A stretch of 34,374 nt of DNA from contig DULR01000056.1 of NCBI GenBank assembly GCA_012840245.1, positions 1 through 34,374 of the forward strand, given 5' to 3'. This document shows positions 16,921 to 26,152 of the stretch, in pieces. Position 1 is the stretch's first letter. Every line of letters begins with the position of its first letter. The notes beneath the pieces are model-generated. The model was not told the DNA's origin. It was given only the letters and a program-made list of their open reading frames with translations, and ran no database searches. The translations under genes were made by a program, and so were the position numbers. The DNA is from Clostridiaceae bacterium. Lineage in GTDB: Bacteria > Bacillota > Clostridia > DSM-8532.

Positions 16921-16942
16921 AAGCGGCCAGACAAGGCCGCTT
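16921..16942 (-). terminator. Stem-loop after gap, likely terminator
   Basis: AAGCGGCC and GGCCGCTT form an 8-bp GC-rich stem with a six-base loop 38 bp past the gap stop. The minus-strand tail GTTTAATATTGG is only moderately T-rich, so termination may be partial. A second small inverted repeat GTCTGACGTTCAGAC lies at about 16959-16973. Confidence 0.6.
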
Positions 16943-16979
16943 ATTCAATACTCTCATAGTCTGACGTTCAGACGTATTA

Positions 16980-18026
<1,047 letters not shown>

Positions 18027-18053
18027 TTAACAAAATCACAAATTTCACAGATT

Positions 18054-18082
18054 ATTTTATATTAAATAATAATCTTTTTCAA
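18054..18082 (-). promoter_or_regulatory. gap promoter
   Basis: Minus-strand TTGAAA (18077-18082) and TAAAAT (18054-18059), 17-bp spacing, in an AT-rich region upstream of gap. Confidence 0.65.
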
Positions 18083-18180
18083 GGATTTTTCAAGGACTTT
18101 AGAAAAATTTATGAGATATCCAGAAAAGGGGCTGTTTCAGAATAAATATCATTGACATGCTGTTCAGGATGAACTGCATG

Positions 18181-18984
18181 TTACAGAATTTCTTTTTCCC
18201 TCTGCCTCATGCACTCGTACATCAAAATCGACGCTGCCGCTGAAGCGTTAAGGGATTCAGCCCCGCCTTCCATAGGGATCATAACGGTCAAATCTGAGAT
18301 TTCCATTATTTTTTCGGTGATCCCATTTCCCTCATTCCCTATGATGACTGCCACGTTCCCTTTCAGATCGGCTTTCCAGCACGGCAATGCATCTCTTGTA
18401 TGGGCAGCGGCCAAAAGGATATTATTAGCCTTAAGCTCTTCTAATACCCGGTAAAATTCCTCAGCGACAATCACAGGAATATGGAACAGGGAACCCATGG
18501 TCGATCTGATGGTCTTTGAATTATAGGGATCAGCGCAGTCCTTCGACAATAAAACCGCCTCGAAGCCGCATGCATCAGCCGAACGTATTATGGTTCCTAT
18601 ATTGCCCGGATCCTGAAGATTTTCCAGCGCTATTATGCGTCTGACTTTCTTCAGAACGCTGTTTGGATCATATTCGGGAATATCAGCAACCGCCATCACT
18701 CCCTGAGGTGTTCTTGTCTCGCCGATGCGTTCGAAAAGGCTTTCTGGTACACAAATGACCTTCTTTTCGGGCCAGCCTGAAAAAAAGGATCTGTTTTTCT
18801 TATAAAAGCTGTCTGATGCGACAAAATACCTTATTCTTGCTCCTGACTCAACGGCATCGCTGACAAGTCTCGATCCTTCCAGAAGCAAAGCTTTGAGGCT
18901 TTGCCTTCCCTTTTTGTCATGGAGGCTTCGGACCTCCTTGATGATCCTGTTTGATGGTGATGTGATTATAACAGGTTCTGACAA
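18181..18984 (-). CDS. TrmH/SpoU-family RNA 2'-O-methyltransferase
   Basis: 267 residues. The N-terminal substrate-binding region (about 8-100, SPSNRIIKEVRSLHDKKGR and LLLEGSRLVSDAVESG) is followed by the SPOUT knot domain with the three usual motifs: ALENLQDPGNIGTIIRSADA, IIGNEGNGIT and SLNASAAASILMYE. The family methylates ribose in rRNA or tRNA with SAM. It resembles YsgA/TsnR-type rRNA methyltransferases that often sit near rplT/pheS in Firmicutes, as here. The start is TTG 18982-18984 with GGAGGGG six bases upstream. The exact target nucleotide is unknown. Confidence 0.9.
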   Translation of the reverse strand: MSEPVIITSPSNRIIKEVRSLHDKKGRQSLKALLLEGSRLVSDAVESGARIRYFVASDSFYKKNRSFFSGWPEKKVICVPESLFERIGETRTPQGVMAVADIPEYDPNSVLKKVRRIIALENLQDPGNIGTIIRSADACGFEAVLLSKDCADPYNSKTIRSTMGSLFHIPVIVAEEFYRVLEELKANNILLAAAHTRDALPCWKADLKGNVAVIIGNEGNGITEKIMEISDLTVMIPMEGGAESLNASAAASILMYECMRQREKEIL

Positions 18985-19008
18985 AATAAGCCCCTCCCCG
19001 GATATGAA

Positions 19009-19040
19009 TAAAGTCCCTTCACGAAATGTGAGGGACTTAT
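19009..19040 (-). terminator. Terminator of the infC-rpmI-rplT operon
   Basis: AAGTCCCT and AGGGACTT pair with a bulge and an extra CAC/GTG pairing inside. The minus-strand tail is TATTCATAT. It is 26 bp after the rplT stop and overlaps the region just upstream of the methyltransferase SD. Confidence 0.7.
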
Positions 19041-19065
19041 TATATGGCGAAACTCACCATATGGT

Positions 19066-19410
19066 TTATTTAACCTTTTCAACCAAAGATTTGAAGCCTG
19101 CTGCGTCATTTACGGCCATATCTGCAAGAATCTTTCTGTTCAATGTGATTCCTGCTTTTTTCAGGGCATTCATAAACTTGCTGTAAGATAATCCGTTCAT
19201 ACGGGCGGCAGCATTGATGCGTGCGATCCAGAGCTTTCTGAAATCACGCTTCTTCTGCTTCCTGTCTCTGAACGCATAGCTCAATGACTTCATTACCGCT
19301 TCATTGGCTACTCTGTACAGCTTGCTTTTTGCTCCGAAATAGCCCTTCGCAAGCTTGAGAACTTTTTTATGTCTTGCGCGTGTGCGCACACCACCTTTTA
19401 CTCGTGCCAT
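19066..19410 (-). CDS. rplT: Ribosomal protein bL20
   Basis: 114 residues, near the family norm of about 118. Motifs: [55 protein letters not shown], and [13 protein letters not shown]. It binds 23S rRNA early in 50S assembly and in B. subtilis represses its own operon by binding the infC leader. SD GAGGTG precedes ATG. Last gene of infC-rpmI-rplT. Confidence 0.98.
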   Translation of the reverse strand: MARVKGGVRTRARHKKVLKLAKGYFGAKSKLYRVANEAVMKSLSYAFRDRKQKKRDFRKLWIARINAAARMNGLSYSKFMNALKKAGITLNRKILADMAVNDAAGFKSLVEKVK

Positions 19411-19434
19411 CGTTCAACACCTCTTTTCTCTTTC

Positions 19435-19632
19435 TTATGCGTAGGGTAGCATCTGCTTGATAGTAGCAGTGTTAGCATCGGAAGCAATAACCCCTTTGCG
19501 AAGATTTCTTTTTCTCTTTGTTGACTTTTTGGTCAAAATATGATTTTTATAGCCCTGGGTCCTTTTAACTTTACCCGTAGCAGTAAGCTTGAATCTTTTT
19601 TTCGAACCGCTGTGGCTCTTAAGCTTAGGCAT
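19435..19632 (-). CDS. rpmI: Ribosomal protein bL35
   Basis: 65 residues, the exact family length. [20 protein letters not shown] is the diagnostic start, followed by [20 protein letters not shown]. Basic 50S protein. SD GGGAGG seven bases before ATG. It is 22 bp after infC and 24 bp before rplT. Confidence 0.98.
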   Translation of the reverse strand: MPKLKSHSGSKKRFKLTATGKVKRTQGYKNHILTKKSTKRKRNLRKGVIASDANTATIKQMLPYA

Positions 19633-19654
19633 ATGCCAACCTCCCTCTGTTGTT

Positions 19655-20170
19655 TTATTTTTTATGGGGACTTAATATCATGGACATTGTTCTGCCTTCC
19701 ATTACGGGAGGCTTATCCACTTTCCCAAATTCTTTGACAGCTTCGGCGAATCTCTCCATAACTTCACGTCCCATGGTTGCGTATGCTACCTCACGCCCTC
19801 TGAAACGTATCGATATTTTGACTTTGTCGCCGCTCTCAAGGAACTTAATGGCGTTCTTGGCTTTGAAGCTGAAGTCATGCTCCTCGATCTTTGCTGACAG
19901 TCTTAACTCCTTCACTTCAATAATGGTCTGCTTTTTCCTTGCTTCCTTTTCTCTTTTGCTCTGTTCGTACAAGTATTTCCCGTAATCCATTATCTTGCAA
20001 ACAGGAGGATTTGCATTAGGCGCTATCTTCACCAGATCCAATTCCCTTTCGTTTGCTCTCATCTGAGCCTCTTTTGCTGAGACAATCCCAATCATGGTAC
20101 CATCATAATCAATCAACCGTACTTCCTTGTCACGGATTGCTGAATTGATCTGTGTCTGGTCCTTGTTAAT
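19655..20170 (-). CDS. infC: Translation initiation factor IF-3 (AUU start)
   Basis: 171 residues. The N-domain (REVRLID-like [20 protein letters not shown]) and C-domain ([19 protein letters not shown], ending [10 protein letters not shown]) are complete, with [21 protein letters not shown] across the linker. IF-3 prevents subunit joining and checks initiator tRNA pairing. The start is ATT at 20168-20170: GGAGGTG lies five to six bases upstream and the protein begins at the position expected for Bacillus IF-3 ([17 protein letters not shown]). The ATG at 20197 has no suitable SD. An AUU start is the hallmark of IF-3 autoregulation. First gene of the operon, behind a long leader. Confidence 0.96.
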   Translation of the reverse strand: MNKDQTQINSAIRDKEVRLIDYDGTMIGIVSAKEAQMRANERELDLVKIAPNANPPVCKIMDYGKYLYEQSKREKEARKKQTIIEVKELRLSAKIEEHDFSFKAKNAIKFLESGDKVKISIRFRGREVAYATMGREVMERFAEAVKEFGKVDKPPVMEGRTMSMILSPHKK

Positions 20171-20364
20171 AAAAAACACCTCCGGAAAATATCGCAATCT
20201 TCAGATTGCTTATGAGCTTAATCTGGCTCTATAATATAAAAACAGGTAAAGCTTTGCTCCACCTGTTTAACGTCAACATACGAGTCCCTTAAGATCACGA
20301 TATTGACCCGTCAGCCTGTGCCGAACAAGGTGAGAAGCATTGCTTCTGCTTGATTACCTTATAT
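20171..20364 (-). promoter_or_regulatory. infC leader (L20/IF-3 operon attenuator leader)
   Basis: About 190 nt separate the promoter from the AUU start. It contains CTTCTCACCTTG near 20328-20338, a variable structured middle, and an intrinsic terminator (20239-20270). The CACCT element (complement of 20328-20332) can pair with AGGTG in the terminator 5' arm, which would form an alternative structure. In low-GC Gram-positives such leaders bind L20 and terminate transcription. Position, length and terminator support the call; a covariance search was not possible. Confidence 0.7.
20239..20270 (-). terminator. Terminator inside the infC leader
   Basis: Minus-strand AAACAGGT and ACCTGTTT form an 8-bp stem, with inner AAAGCTTT in the loop. 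It is followed by TTATATTAT, about 70 nt before the IF-3 start. Confidence 0.75.
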
Positions 20365-20394
20365 ACTATACAACATGCTCCCTTCATATGTCAA
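20365..20394 (-). promoter_or_regulatory. infC operon promoter
   Basis: Minus-strand TTGACA (20389-20394), a perfect -35, and TATAGT (20365-20370) with 18-bp spacing. Confidence 0.7.
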
Positions 20395-20412
20395 GAGAAA
20401 CGAACTTTTTTA

Positions 20413-21066
20413 TTATCTCAAAAAGAATACAATACCGATAAAATGGCTTAAGGCACCGAGGTTAACAAAAAAGTGCCAGACCATATGGTGGTACTTAAAG
20501 CCTTTCTTAGCATAAAAGTATGCGCCTGCAGAATACATTATCCCACCGAGAGTTATAAAGACAGATAACAGCATCGGAGATTTAGCAAGAAATATCGGTA
20601 AAAAGAACACTATGGTCCAACCCATTACCAAATAAATCGTCAGGCTCACCTTTGGAATAGATTTTTTTGAGATAGATTTATACAGTATACCAAAAAGCAC
20701 CATACCCCACTGGAGAATTGTTATGACTATCCCCTGCCAGCCACCTATTATCGAAAGCGCAATTGGAGTATAAGTTCCGGCAATGGCAACATATATAAAA
20801 ATATGGTCCAGGATCTTAAATACATGCTTGTGACGTGTACCTACAGCCATAACATGGTAGAGTGTAGACGCCAAAAACATGAGAAAAACTGAGATGACAA
20901 AAATGCTTACCCCGGCTGCGTCAAGAGCATTCCCCTTTATGTAAGCTCTGACAGAAGCAAATGGGAGAAAAAGCAACGCCAATGCCGCCATAGGCCCATG
21001 GGTCGTGGCATTGGCTATTTCTTCACCTAAGCTGTATTCATAGTTTTTCTTATTACTGTTTTTCAA
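20413..21066 (-). CDS. Hemolysin III family (PAQR) membrane protein
   Basis: 217 residues with seven hydrophobic segments. Family motifs: SLGEEIANATTHGP at the N-terminus, LASTLYHVM, ILDHIFIYVAIAGTYTPIAL, and a late HHMVWHFFVNLGALSHFIGI. The conserved Ser, His and Asp residues that form the metal site in PAQR proteins (STLYH, LDH, the C-terminal H-x3-H region) are present. Bacterial members (B. subtilis YqfA/YplQ) act in membrane homeostasis; hemolysis is mostly historical naming. The start codon is TTG 21064-21066 with AAAGG five bases upstream. It follows rpoD by 18 bp and is probably co-transcribed with it. Confidence 0.9.
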   Translation of the reverse strand: MKNSNKKNYEYSLGEEIANATTHGPMAALALLFLPFASVRAYIKGNALDAAGVSIFVISVFLMFLASTLYHVMAVGTRHKHVFKILDHIFIYVAIAGTYTPIALSIIGGWQGIVITILQWGMVLFGILYKSISKKSIPKVSLTIYLVMGWTIVFFLPIFLAKSPMLLSVFITLGGIMYSAGAYFYAKKGFKYHHMVWHFFVNLGALSHFIGIVFFLR

Positions 21067-21084
21067 TCTAACCTTTATATCCTC

Positions 21085-22389
21085 TTAATCCAAGAAATCC
21101 TTCAATTTTTTGCTTCTGCTTGGATGGCGCAGCTTTCTTAAGGCTTTTGCCTCTATTTGTCTTATTCTCTCGCGGGTCACATTGAACTCGCGGCCTACCT
21201 CTTCCAGCGTGCGCGCACGGCCGTCATCCAGTCCGAAACGCAATCTCAGAACCTTTTCTTCTCTGGGAGTCAACGTATCCAGAACATCTATAAGCTGCTC
21301 CTTCAGCAGGGTAAATGCAGCAGATTCTGCAGGTGCCGGAGCATCCTCATCGGGAATGAAATCTCCCAGATGGCTGTCCTCCTCTTCGCCGATCGGTGTT
21401 TCAAGGGATACAGGTTCCTGTGATATTTTCATGATGTCGCGGACCTTATCCTCGCTCATTCCCATTTCCCTGGCGATTTCTTCGGGAGTTGGATCCCTTC
21501 CAAGCTCCTGAAGCAGTTGTCTGGAAACCCTGATGAGCTTGTTGATGGTTTCGACCATATGAACAGGTATACGTATCGTTCTTGCCTGATCGGCAATGGC
21601 GCGCGTTATCGCCTGCCTTATCCACCATGTTGCATAAGTGCTGAATTTGAAGCCTTTTCTGAAATCAAATTTCTCAACAGCCTTTATAAGACCCAGATTG
21701 CCCTCCTGGATCAGGTCAAGAAACAGCATTCCTCTTCCCACATAGCGTTTTGCAATGCTTACTACAAGACGCAGATTGGCTTCGGCCAGGCGCTTTTTCG
21801 CCTCTTCGTCTCCCTGCTCCATCCTCTTGGCCAGCTCGATTTCTTCATCACTGGACAGGAGCGGCACTTTGCCTATTTCCTTCAGATACATCCTGACAGG
21901 ATCATCGATGCTGATGCCTTCAGGAATAGTAATATCGATTTCCTCTTCCTCTTCTTCGGATTCAATGAAAGGAATACCCTCAAATTCTTCCTCAATATTA
22001 TCTGCAACTATTTCTATCCCCAGTTTTTCAAGAGCTTCGTAGACTTTCTCGATTTGCTCGGGTGTGATATCCACACGTTCAAAGGCATCTTCTATCTCAT
22101 GATAGGTCAGCATGCCTTTCTCTCTGCCCTCAATGGTAAGCTCTTTTAATATGCTTTTAGGATCTTTGCCGGATTCTTTCTCCTTAACGGAATTTTGGGC
22201 ATTATCATTTACGGGTTCAGGCGAAGCAGTTTCGTTCCCGATCCCTTTAGCACTGGATCTTACCGGTTCAGTGGCATTGATATTATCTGTAGAAACCTTT
22301 TTAGCTTCTTTTTCTTCGTTATTCATTTCCGATTTTTTCCCTTTTATTGGTTCATTGGCATTGGCATTTTTCTTTTTTTTCTCAGCCAT
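21085..22389 (-). CDS. rpoD: RNA polymerase primary sigma factor (sigma-A/RpoD)
   Basis: 434 residues. Region 1.1-like (about 90-150), 1.2 ([18 protein letters not shown]), region 2 ([58 protein letters not shown]), region 3 ([20 protein letters not shown]) and region 4 ([39 protein letters not shown]) are all intact. It directs the main promoter set. ATG 22389 is preferred over ATG 22440 because GGAG sits eight bases upstream. It has a lysine-, asparagine- and serine-rich extension of about 80 residues before region 1.1, making it longer than B. subtilis SigA (371). Operon dgt-dnaG-rpoD. Confidence 0.98.
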   Translation of the reverse strand: MAEKKKKNANANEPIKGKKSEMNNEEKEAKKVSTDNINATEPVRSSAKGIGNETASPEPVNDNAQNSVKEKESGKDPKSILKELTIEGREKGMLTYHEIEDAFERVDITPEQIEKVYEALEKLGIEIVADNIEEEFEGIPFIESEEEEEEIDITIPEGISIDDPVRMYLKEIGKVPLLSSDEEIELAKRMEQGDEEAKKRLAEANLRLVVSIAKRYVGRGMLFLDLIQEGNLGLIKAVEKFDFRKGFKFSTYATWWIRQAITRAIADQARTIRIPVHMVETINKLIRVSRQLLQELGRDPTPEEIAREMGMSEDKVRDIMKISQEPVSLETPIGEEEDSHLGDFIPDEDAPAPAESAAFTLLKEQLIDVLDTLTPREEKVLRLRFGLDDGRARTLEEVGREFNVTRERIRQIEAKALRKLRHPSRSKKLKDFLD

Positions 22390-22529
22390 TATAATCTCTC
22401 CACCCCTCGGTATTTTCAAAAATATGCCCATGTCCCGCACTTATGCAAGATATTCATATTTCATGGAAATGGGCAGGCAGACTTGCTGTTGTCCGCCGAT
22501 ATCTTTCTTTATTTGCTTATCAGGCTTCT

Positions 22530-24326
22530 TCAAGCCAACCTTTTGAGCTCAGCTATTCTTTCCGCTCTTTTGCTGAACTCCAGTCCCAACCTCTGTCTGA
22601 TTTCTCCGTCTTTCTCATTTTTTATCCTTTCGATGGTCTGCTTCTGAAGTTCTTCAAGTTTCAACAGTTCCAGCTTGTTAAGTATCTGGTCGGTCGCTTT
22701 TTCGTTATTTTCCAGATCGCATTTCGTCTCTGCGATCCTGACCACAAAAGAAGCCGTATTTGAATCCAGATCTGCAAGCAGCTCTGCAAGAACGCAGTCT
22801 TTGTTTTGCTCCAGCCTTCCGTACAGTTTTTCAGCTACCTTCTTTGCCCCCTGATCATTAAAATCTTCGAGGCCATATCGGGCCGAAATTCTTCCAAACA
22901 AGTGGTTGTCATTGCAAAGCATCACCAGAAGCATGTATTCCAGTTCTCCGTACCTGGAATCGATTTTCACTGCAGGTTGGGATTCCCGGTCTGAACCAGC
23001 CGGTCTGCGAGATGCTGCAGGACCGTTCCTGACTGATTCCAGCTTTTTTCTTCTTTTTGCAACTTCATTGGCCAGAGATTCCAGAGAAATCCCGTATTGC
23101 TCTGCATAATATTTTGAATATAGCTCTCTTTCAATACTGTTGTCATGTGCTGCCAATATATCGGCAATACTGTTAAGCAGCTTTAGTTTGTCTTCAACAG
23201 TATCCAAATTATGCATTTTATTCTCTGCCCTGATTTTATAATCCAGCAGTGATATTGCCCTGTCTATAAGGTTTTTAAACTTTTCCGGGCCATTATTTCT
23301 TATATATTCGTCCGGATCCTTGCCATCGGGGATCAAAAGTATTCTGACATTACAGCCAGCTCTTTCAAGTATATCGATCCCCCTCATCGTGGCAGCTTGT
23401 CCGGCCGAATCGGAGTCATAACCTATGATCACCTCTTCAGCATATTTTTTCAGTATCCATGCCTGCATTTGTGTCAATGCAGTACCCAATGACGCAACCG
23501 CATAATCGATACCTGCCTGATGCAGCGAAATCACGTCCATATAGCCTTCTACCATCAGGAGCTTTTTGATTTTGCTCTGTCTAGCAAAGTTAAGGCCGTA
23601 AAGTTCCCTGCTTTTGTTATAAACAGGTGTATCAGGAGAGTTCAGGTACTTTGGCTGCGACTGATCCATAACACGGCCTCCGAATCCAACGATGTTTCCT
23701 CTTATATCGAATATTGGAAACATTATTCTTCCTCTGAACCTGTCGATCAGTTCTCCGCTTTTCGCTCTTACAGAAAGCCCCGAAGCTATAAGAAGCTCGT
23801 CTGAAACCCCTTTTGCCAGAAGCGTTTCTGTGAGCTCGTTCCATCCTGCAGGGGCTAATCCCAGACCAAATCTCCTGATGGTTTTTTCTGTAAGCCCGCG
23901 TTTTTTCAGATATCCCTGTGCCTCCAGGCCATTTTTCCCCGCAAGAACAGAAAAAAAGAACCGCGCCGCTTCCTTGTTGATATCCAGGATCTCTTTGCGT
24001 ATCCTTGATTTTTCCCTCTCGGCGTTGTCGTCCGGTTCAGGAAGAGTTATCCCCGCCCTTTCAGCAAGGTGCTTAAGCGCTTCCGGAAAATCCAGATTCT
24101 CAATGCTCATTATAAACTGGATAACACTTCCGCCTTTGTTGCATCCAAAACAGTAAAAAAACTGTTTTGCCGGTTCAACGCAAAAAGAAGGTGTCTTCTC
24201 ACCGTGAAACGGACATAGGCCAAAATACCTTCTGCCCTTGCGTTCCAGCTTTACATAGCCTGAAACGACCTCAACGATATCATTTCGCAGTCTGACTTCC
24301 TCGATTACTTCTTCAGGGTAATACAT
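22530..24326 (-). CDS. dnaG: DNA primase
   Basis: 598 residues, the usual size. It makes RNA primers at the replication fork. The CHC2 zinc finger is at the N-terminus (Cys38, His41, Cys59, Cys62; GLCPFHGEKTPSF and FFYCFGCNKGG). The catalytic core has GFGGRVMD and the TOPRIM motifs LLMVEGYMDVISLHQAG and IIGYDSDSAGQAATMRG. The C-terminal helicase-binding domain (about 450-598) is divergent, as is common. SD GAGGT precedes ATG. It is followed 140 bp later by rpoD, the classic macromolecular-synthesis pairing. Confidence 0.98.
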   Translation of the reverse strand: MYYPEEVIEEVRLRNDIVEVVSGYVKLERKGRRYFGLCPFHGEKTPSFCVEPAKQFFYCFGCNKGGSVIQFIMSIENLDFPEALKHLAERAGITLPEPDDNAEREKSRIRKEILDINKEAARFFFSVLAGKNGLEAQGYLKKRGLTEKTIRRFGLGLAPAGWNELTETLLAKGVSDELLIASGLSVRAKSGELIDRFRGRIMFPIFDIRGNIVGFGGRVMDQSQPKYLNSPDTPVYNKSRELYGLNFARQSKIKKLLMVEGYMDVISLHQAGIDYAVASLGTALTQMQAWILKKYAEEVIIGYDSDSAGQAATMRGIDILERAGCNVRILLIPDGKDPDEYIRNNGPEKFKNLIDRAISLLDYKIRAENKMHNLDTVEDKLKLLNSIADILAAHDNSIERELYSKYYAEQYGISLESLANEVAKRRKKLESVRNGPAASRRPAGSDRESQPAVKIDSRYGELEYMLLVMLCNDNHLFGRISARYGLEDFNDQGAKKVAEKLYGRLEQNKDCVLAELLADLDSNTASFVVRIAETKCDLENNEKATDQILNKLELLKLEELQKQTIERIKNEKDGEIRQRLGLEFSKRAERIAELKRLA

Positions 24327-24508
24327 ATTGTAACCTCATAGACTTTATTATTCGACAGATTGCCCAGTTTTCCTTCCTGATGATTAAATAATTTCGTTCC
24401 TATTAATTCCAAAATTTAACCAATGGCAGGCATCGGCAGCTGCCTAACGCTTATGCAGCGTCAGCGCGCAATGATTCCGGTGATATTTTTAATCCGGCCG
24501 GGACTATG

Positions 24509-25504
24509 TCACCAGGAGGCCGGCACGAAAATTTCCTGGAACTTTCTTACAGCATATCTGTCGGTCATGCCTGCAACATAATCCAAAACTGTTCTTTCGA
24601 CTCCGTCTTTTTCAATTACTCTCTGATAATCAGCAGGCAAAAGCTCAGGTTTCTCTTTCAGATACAGGAACAGCTGTCTCACCATAAGTTCCGCTTTTGA
24701 TTCTTCCTTTTTTGCGACCGACCCGATGTAGACATTTTCGAACATGAAGCTGCGCAAACGATTATTTGCCTTCTGGAACTCGCTGCTCATACGGATCCCT
24801 TTGCCGTCCATGCTGTTTTCAATGATATTTGTTATCGTACTGTTGATACGCGCAGAGGGGCTTCTGCCCAGTATTTCACAGCAGTCCTCCGGCAAATCGC
24901 TTTCCGAAATGATGCCAGCTCTTATTGCATCTTCAATATCATGATTTATATAGGCTATTTTATCAGCAAAGCGTACGATCTGGCCTTCCAGGGTCGAAGG
25001 CATGATATCTCCCGTGTGATGCAGTATGCCGTCGCATACCTCCCATGTAAGATTCAGGCCTTTTCTGTCTTTCTCAAGGATCTCGACGGTTCTGACGCTT
25101 TGCTCATTGTGTCTGAACCCGAAAGAGCATACTTCGTTGAGCACTCTTTCTCCTGCATGGCCGAAGGGTGTGTGCCCAAGATCATGCCCAAGGGCTATTG
25201 CCTCGGTAAGATCCTCGTTCAGCCTGAGGCTTCTGGCTATAGTCCTGGCAATTTGAGATACCTCAAGTGTATGTGTCAGCCGTGTTCTGTAGTGATCCCC
25301 TTCAGGAGAAATGAAAACCTGGGTTTTATGCTTGAGTCTTCTGAATGCTTTCGAATAGATTATCCTGTCTCTGTCACGCTGAAAATCTGTACGTATATCA
25401 CAACGATTCTCCTCGCGCTTTCTTCCCCTGCTGTTTTTGCTGAGAGTCGCGAATTCAGATAATATCCTCTCTTCCAAATTTTCCTGGTATTCTCGCAAAT
25501 TCAT
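24509..25504 (-). CDS. dgt: Deoxyguanosinetriphosphate triphosphohydrolase-like HD protein
   Basis: 331 residues, the length of the short Dgt-like dNTPase family. The HD phosphohydrolase metal ligands are in RLTHTLEVSQIARTIA and ALGHDLGHTPFGHAGE (His and Asp of the HD pair), then GILHHTGD and VRFADKIAYINHDIEDA. It hydrolyses dNTPs to deoxynucleosides and triphosphate. It lies upstream of dnaG as in many Clostridia, with 182 bp between. The 5' leader has a possible AAAGCGT/ACGCTTT stem directly before the SD GGGAGGGG. Substrate preference within the dNTPases cannot be read from sequence. Confidence 0.93.
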   Translation of the reverse strand: MNLREYQENLEERILSEFATLSKNSRGRKREENRCDIRTDFQRDRDRIIYSKAFRRLKHKTQVFISPEGDHYRTRLTHTLEVSQIARTIARSLRLNEDLTEAIALGHDLGHTPFGHAGERVLNEVCSFGFRHNEQSVRTVEILEKDRKGLNLTWEVCDGILHHTGDIMPSTLEGQIVRFADKIAYINHDIEDAIRAGIISESDLPEDCCEILGRSPSARINSTITNIIENSMDGKGIRMSSEFQKANNRLRSFMFENVYIGSVAKKEESKAELMVRQLFLYLKEKPELLPADYQRVIEKDGVERTVLDYVAGMTDRYAVRKFQEIFVPASW

Positions 25505-25618
25505 AGGCCCCTCCCTGCAAAAAGCGTTCTTAAATCGGTTTACGCTTTAATATATCGATCAGACAGGAATAATCAATAAATATCAGCTCAATAAAATCGT
25601 CCTCAATTATTTATACCC

Positions 25619-25647
25619 AAAAAAATACGGCGGATTATACCGCCGTA
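25619..25647 (-). terminator. Terminator of the AbrB-like gene
   Basis: TACGGCGG and CCGCCGTA form a perfect 8-bp stem with loop ATTATA. The minus-strand tail is seven T. It is 33 bp after the stop. Confidence 0.9.
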
Positions 25648-25680
25648 CGATTATGCCGTGCATTTATATTACTTATTGTT

Positions 25681-25920
25681 TTACATTTCCTTGAGGCAAT
25701 CGCTGCAAATTACTTTACCTTTATATTCGATTACATCGGGTTTAGCAACGTCACAAAAAACACATCTTGGAATATACTTGTCGAGTACCACATTACCATT
25801 GTCATCGACATACATTTCTATATCATCGCCTTCGTTAATGTTTAACTCTTTCCGTAATGATTTGGGTAACACAATTCTTCCAAGTGAGTCCAGTTTTCTG
25901 ACATATCCGGTTGCCCTCAT
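25681..25920 (-). CDS. AbrB/SpoVT-type transcriptional regulator with Cys4 tail
   Basis: 79 residues. The N-terminal swapped-hairpin DNA-binding domain (1-50) matches AbrB: TGYVRKLDSLGRIVLPKSLR and INEGDDIEMYVDDNG. The C-terminal part has two CxxC pairs (Cys53, 56, 72, 75; CVFC and CSDC), the small zinc-finger-like tail typical of many clostridial AbrB homologues. It probably works as a dimer or tetramer and represses stationary-phase or growth-transition genes. SD GAGGAGG is eight bases before ATG. It has its own promoter and terminator, so it is monocistronic. Whether it is AbrB or Abh cannot be settled here. Confidence 0.92.
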   Translation of the reverse strand: MRATGYVRKLDSLGRIVLPKSLRKELNINEGDDIEMYVDDNGNVVLDKYIPRCVFCDVAKPDVIEYKGKVICSDCLKEM

Positions 25921-25971
25921 TTTGACATCCTCCTCGACAATATATTGTAAATGAATAGGTTTATAGACTGA

Positions 25972-25999
25972 ATTATATCATAAAATGACAATATGTGAA
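25972..25999 (-). promoter_or_regulatory. Promoter of the AbrB-like gene
   Basis: Minus-strand TATAAT (25972-25977) with an extended -10 TGA immediately before it, and TTCACA (25994-25999) 16 bp upstream. Confidence 0.65.
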
Positions 26000-26101
26000 T
26001 ATAAAAAATAAAAAAAGGGTAATTTTATTATGATTATTCCATATTTTTTCCTTTATATGGAATTCTGCCATATCGGTTAGCTCAAAGGAAAAATTTTTGA
26101 T

Positions 26102-26132
26102 AAAAAAGAAGCTGTGGAACCCACAGCTTCTT
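26102..26132 (-). terminator. Terminator of the 463-aa zinc-ribbon protein gene
   Basis: AAGAAGCTGTGG and CCACAGCTTCTT form a perfect 12-bp stem with a three-base loop. The minus strand continues with T residues (TTTTATC). It is about 20 bp past the stop. Confidence 0.88.
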
Positions 26133-26152
26133 CCTGTTACTTCCTTATGCTG

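Noticed and set aside
18156..18180. CATGC..GCATG inverted repeat behind the methyltransferase as a further dispersed repeat or terminator
   Set aside because: It contains only the short GTTCA-TGAAC core with a mismatch and no T-run, so neither assignment is supported.
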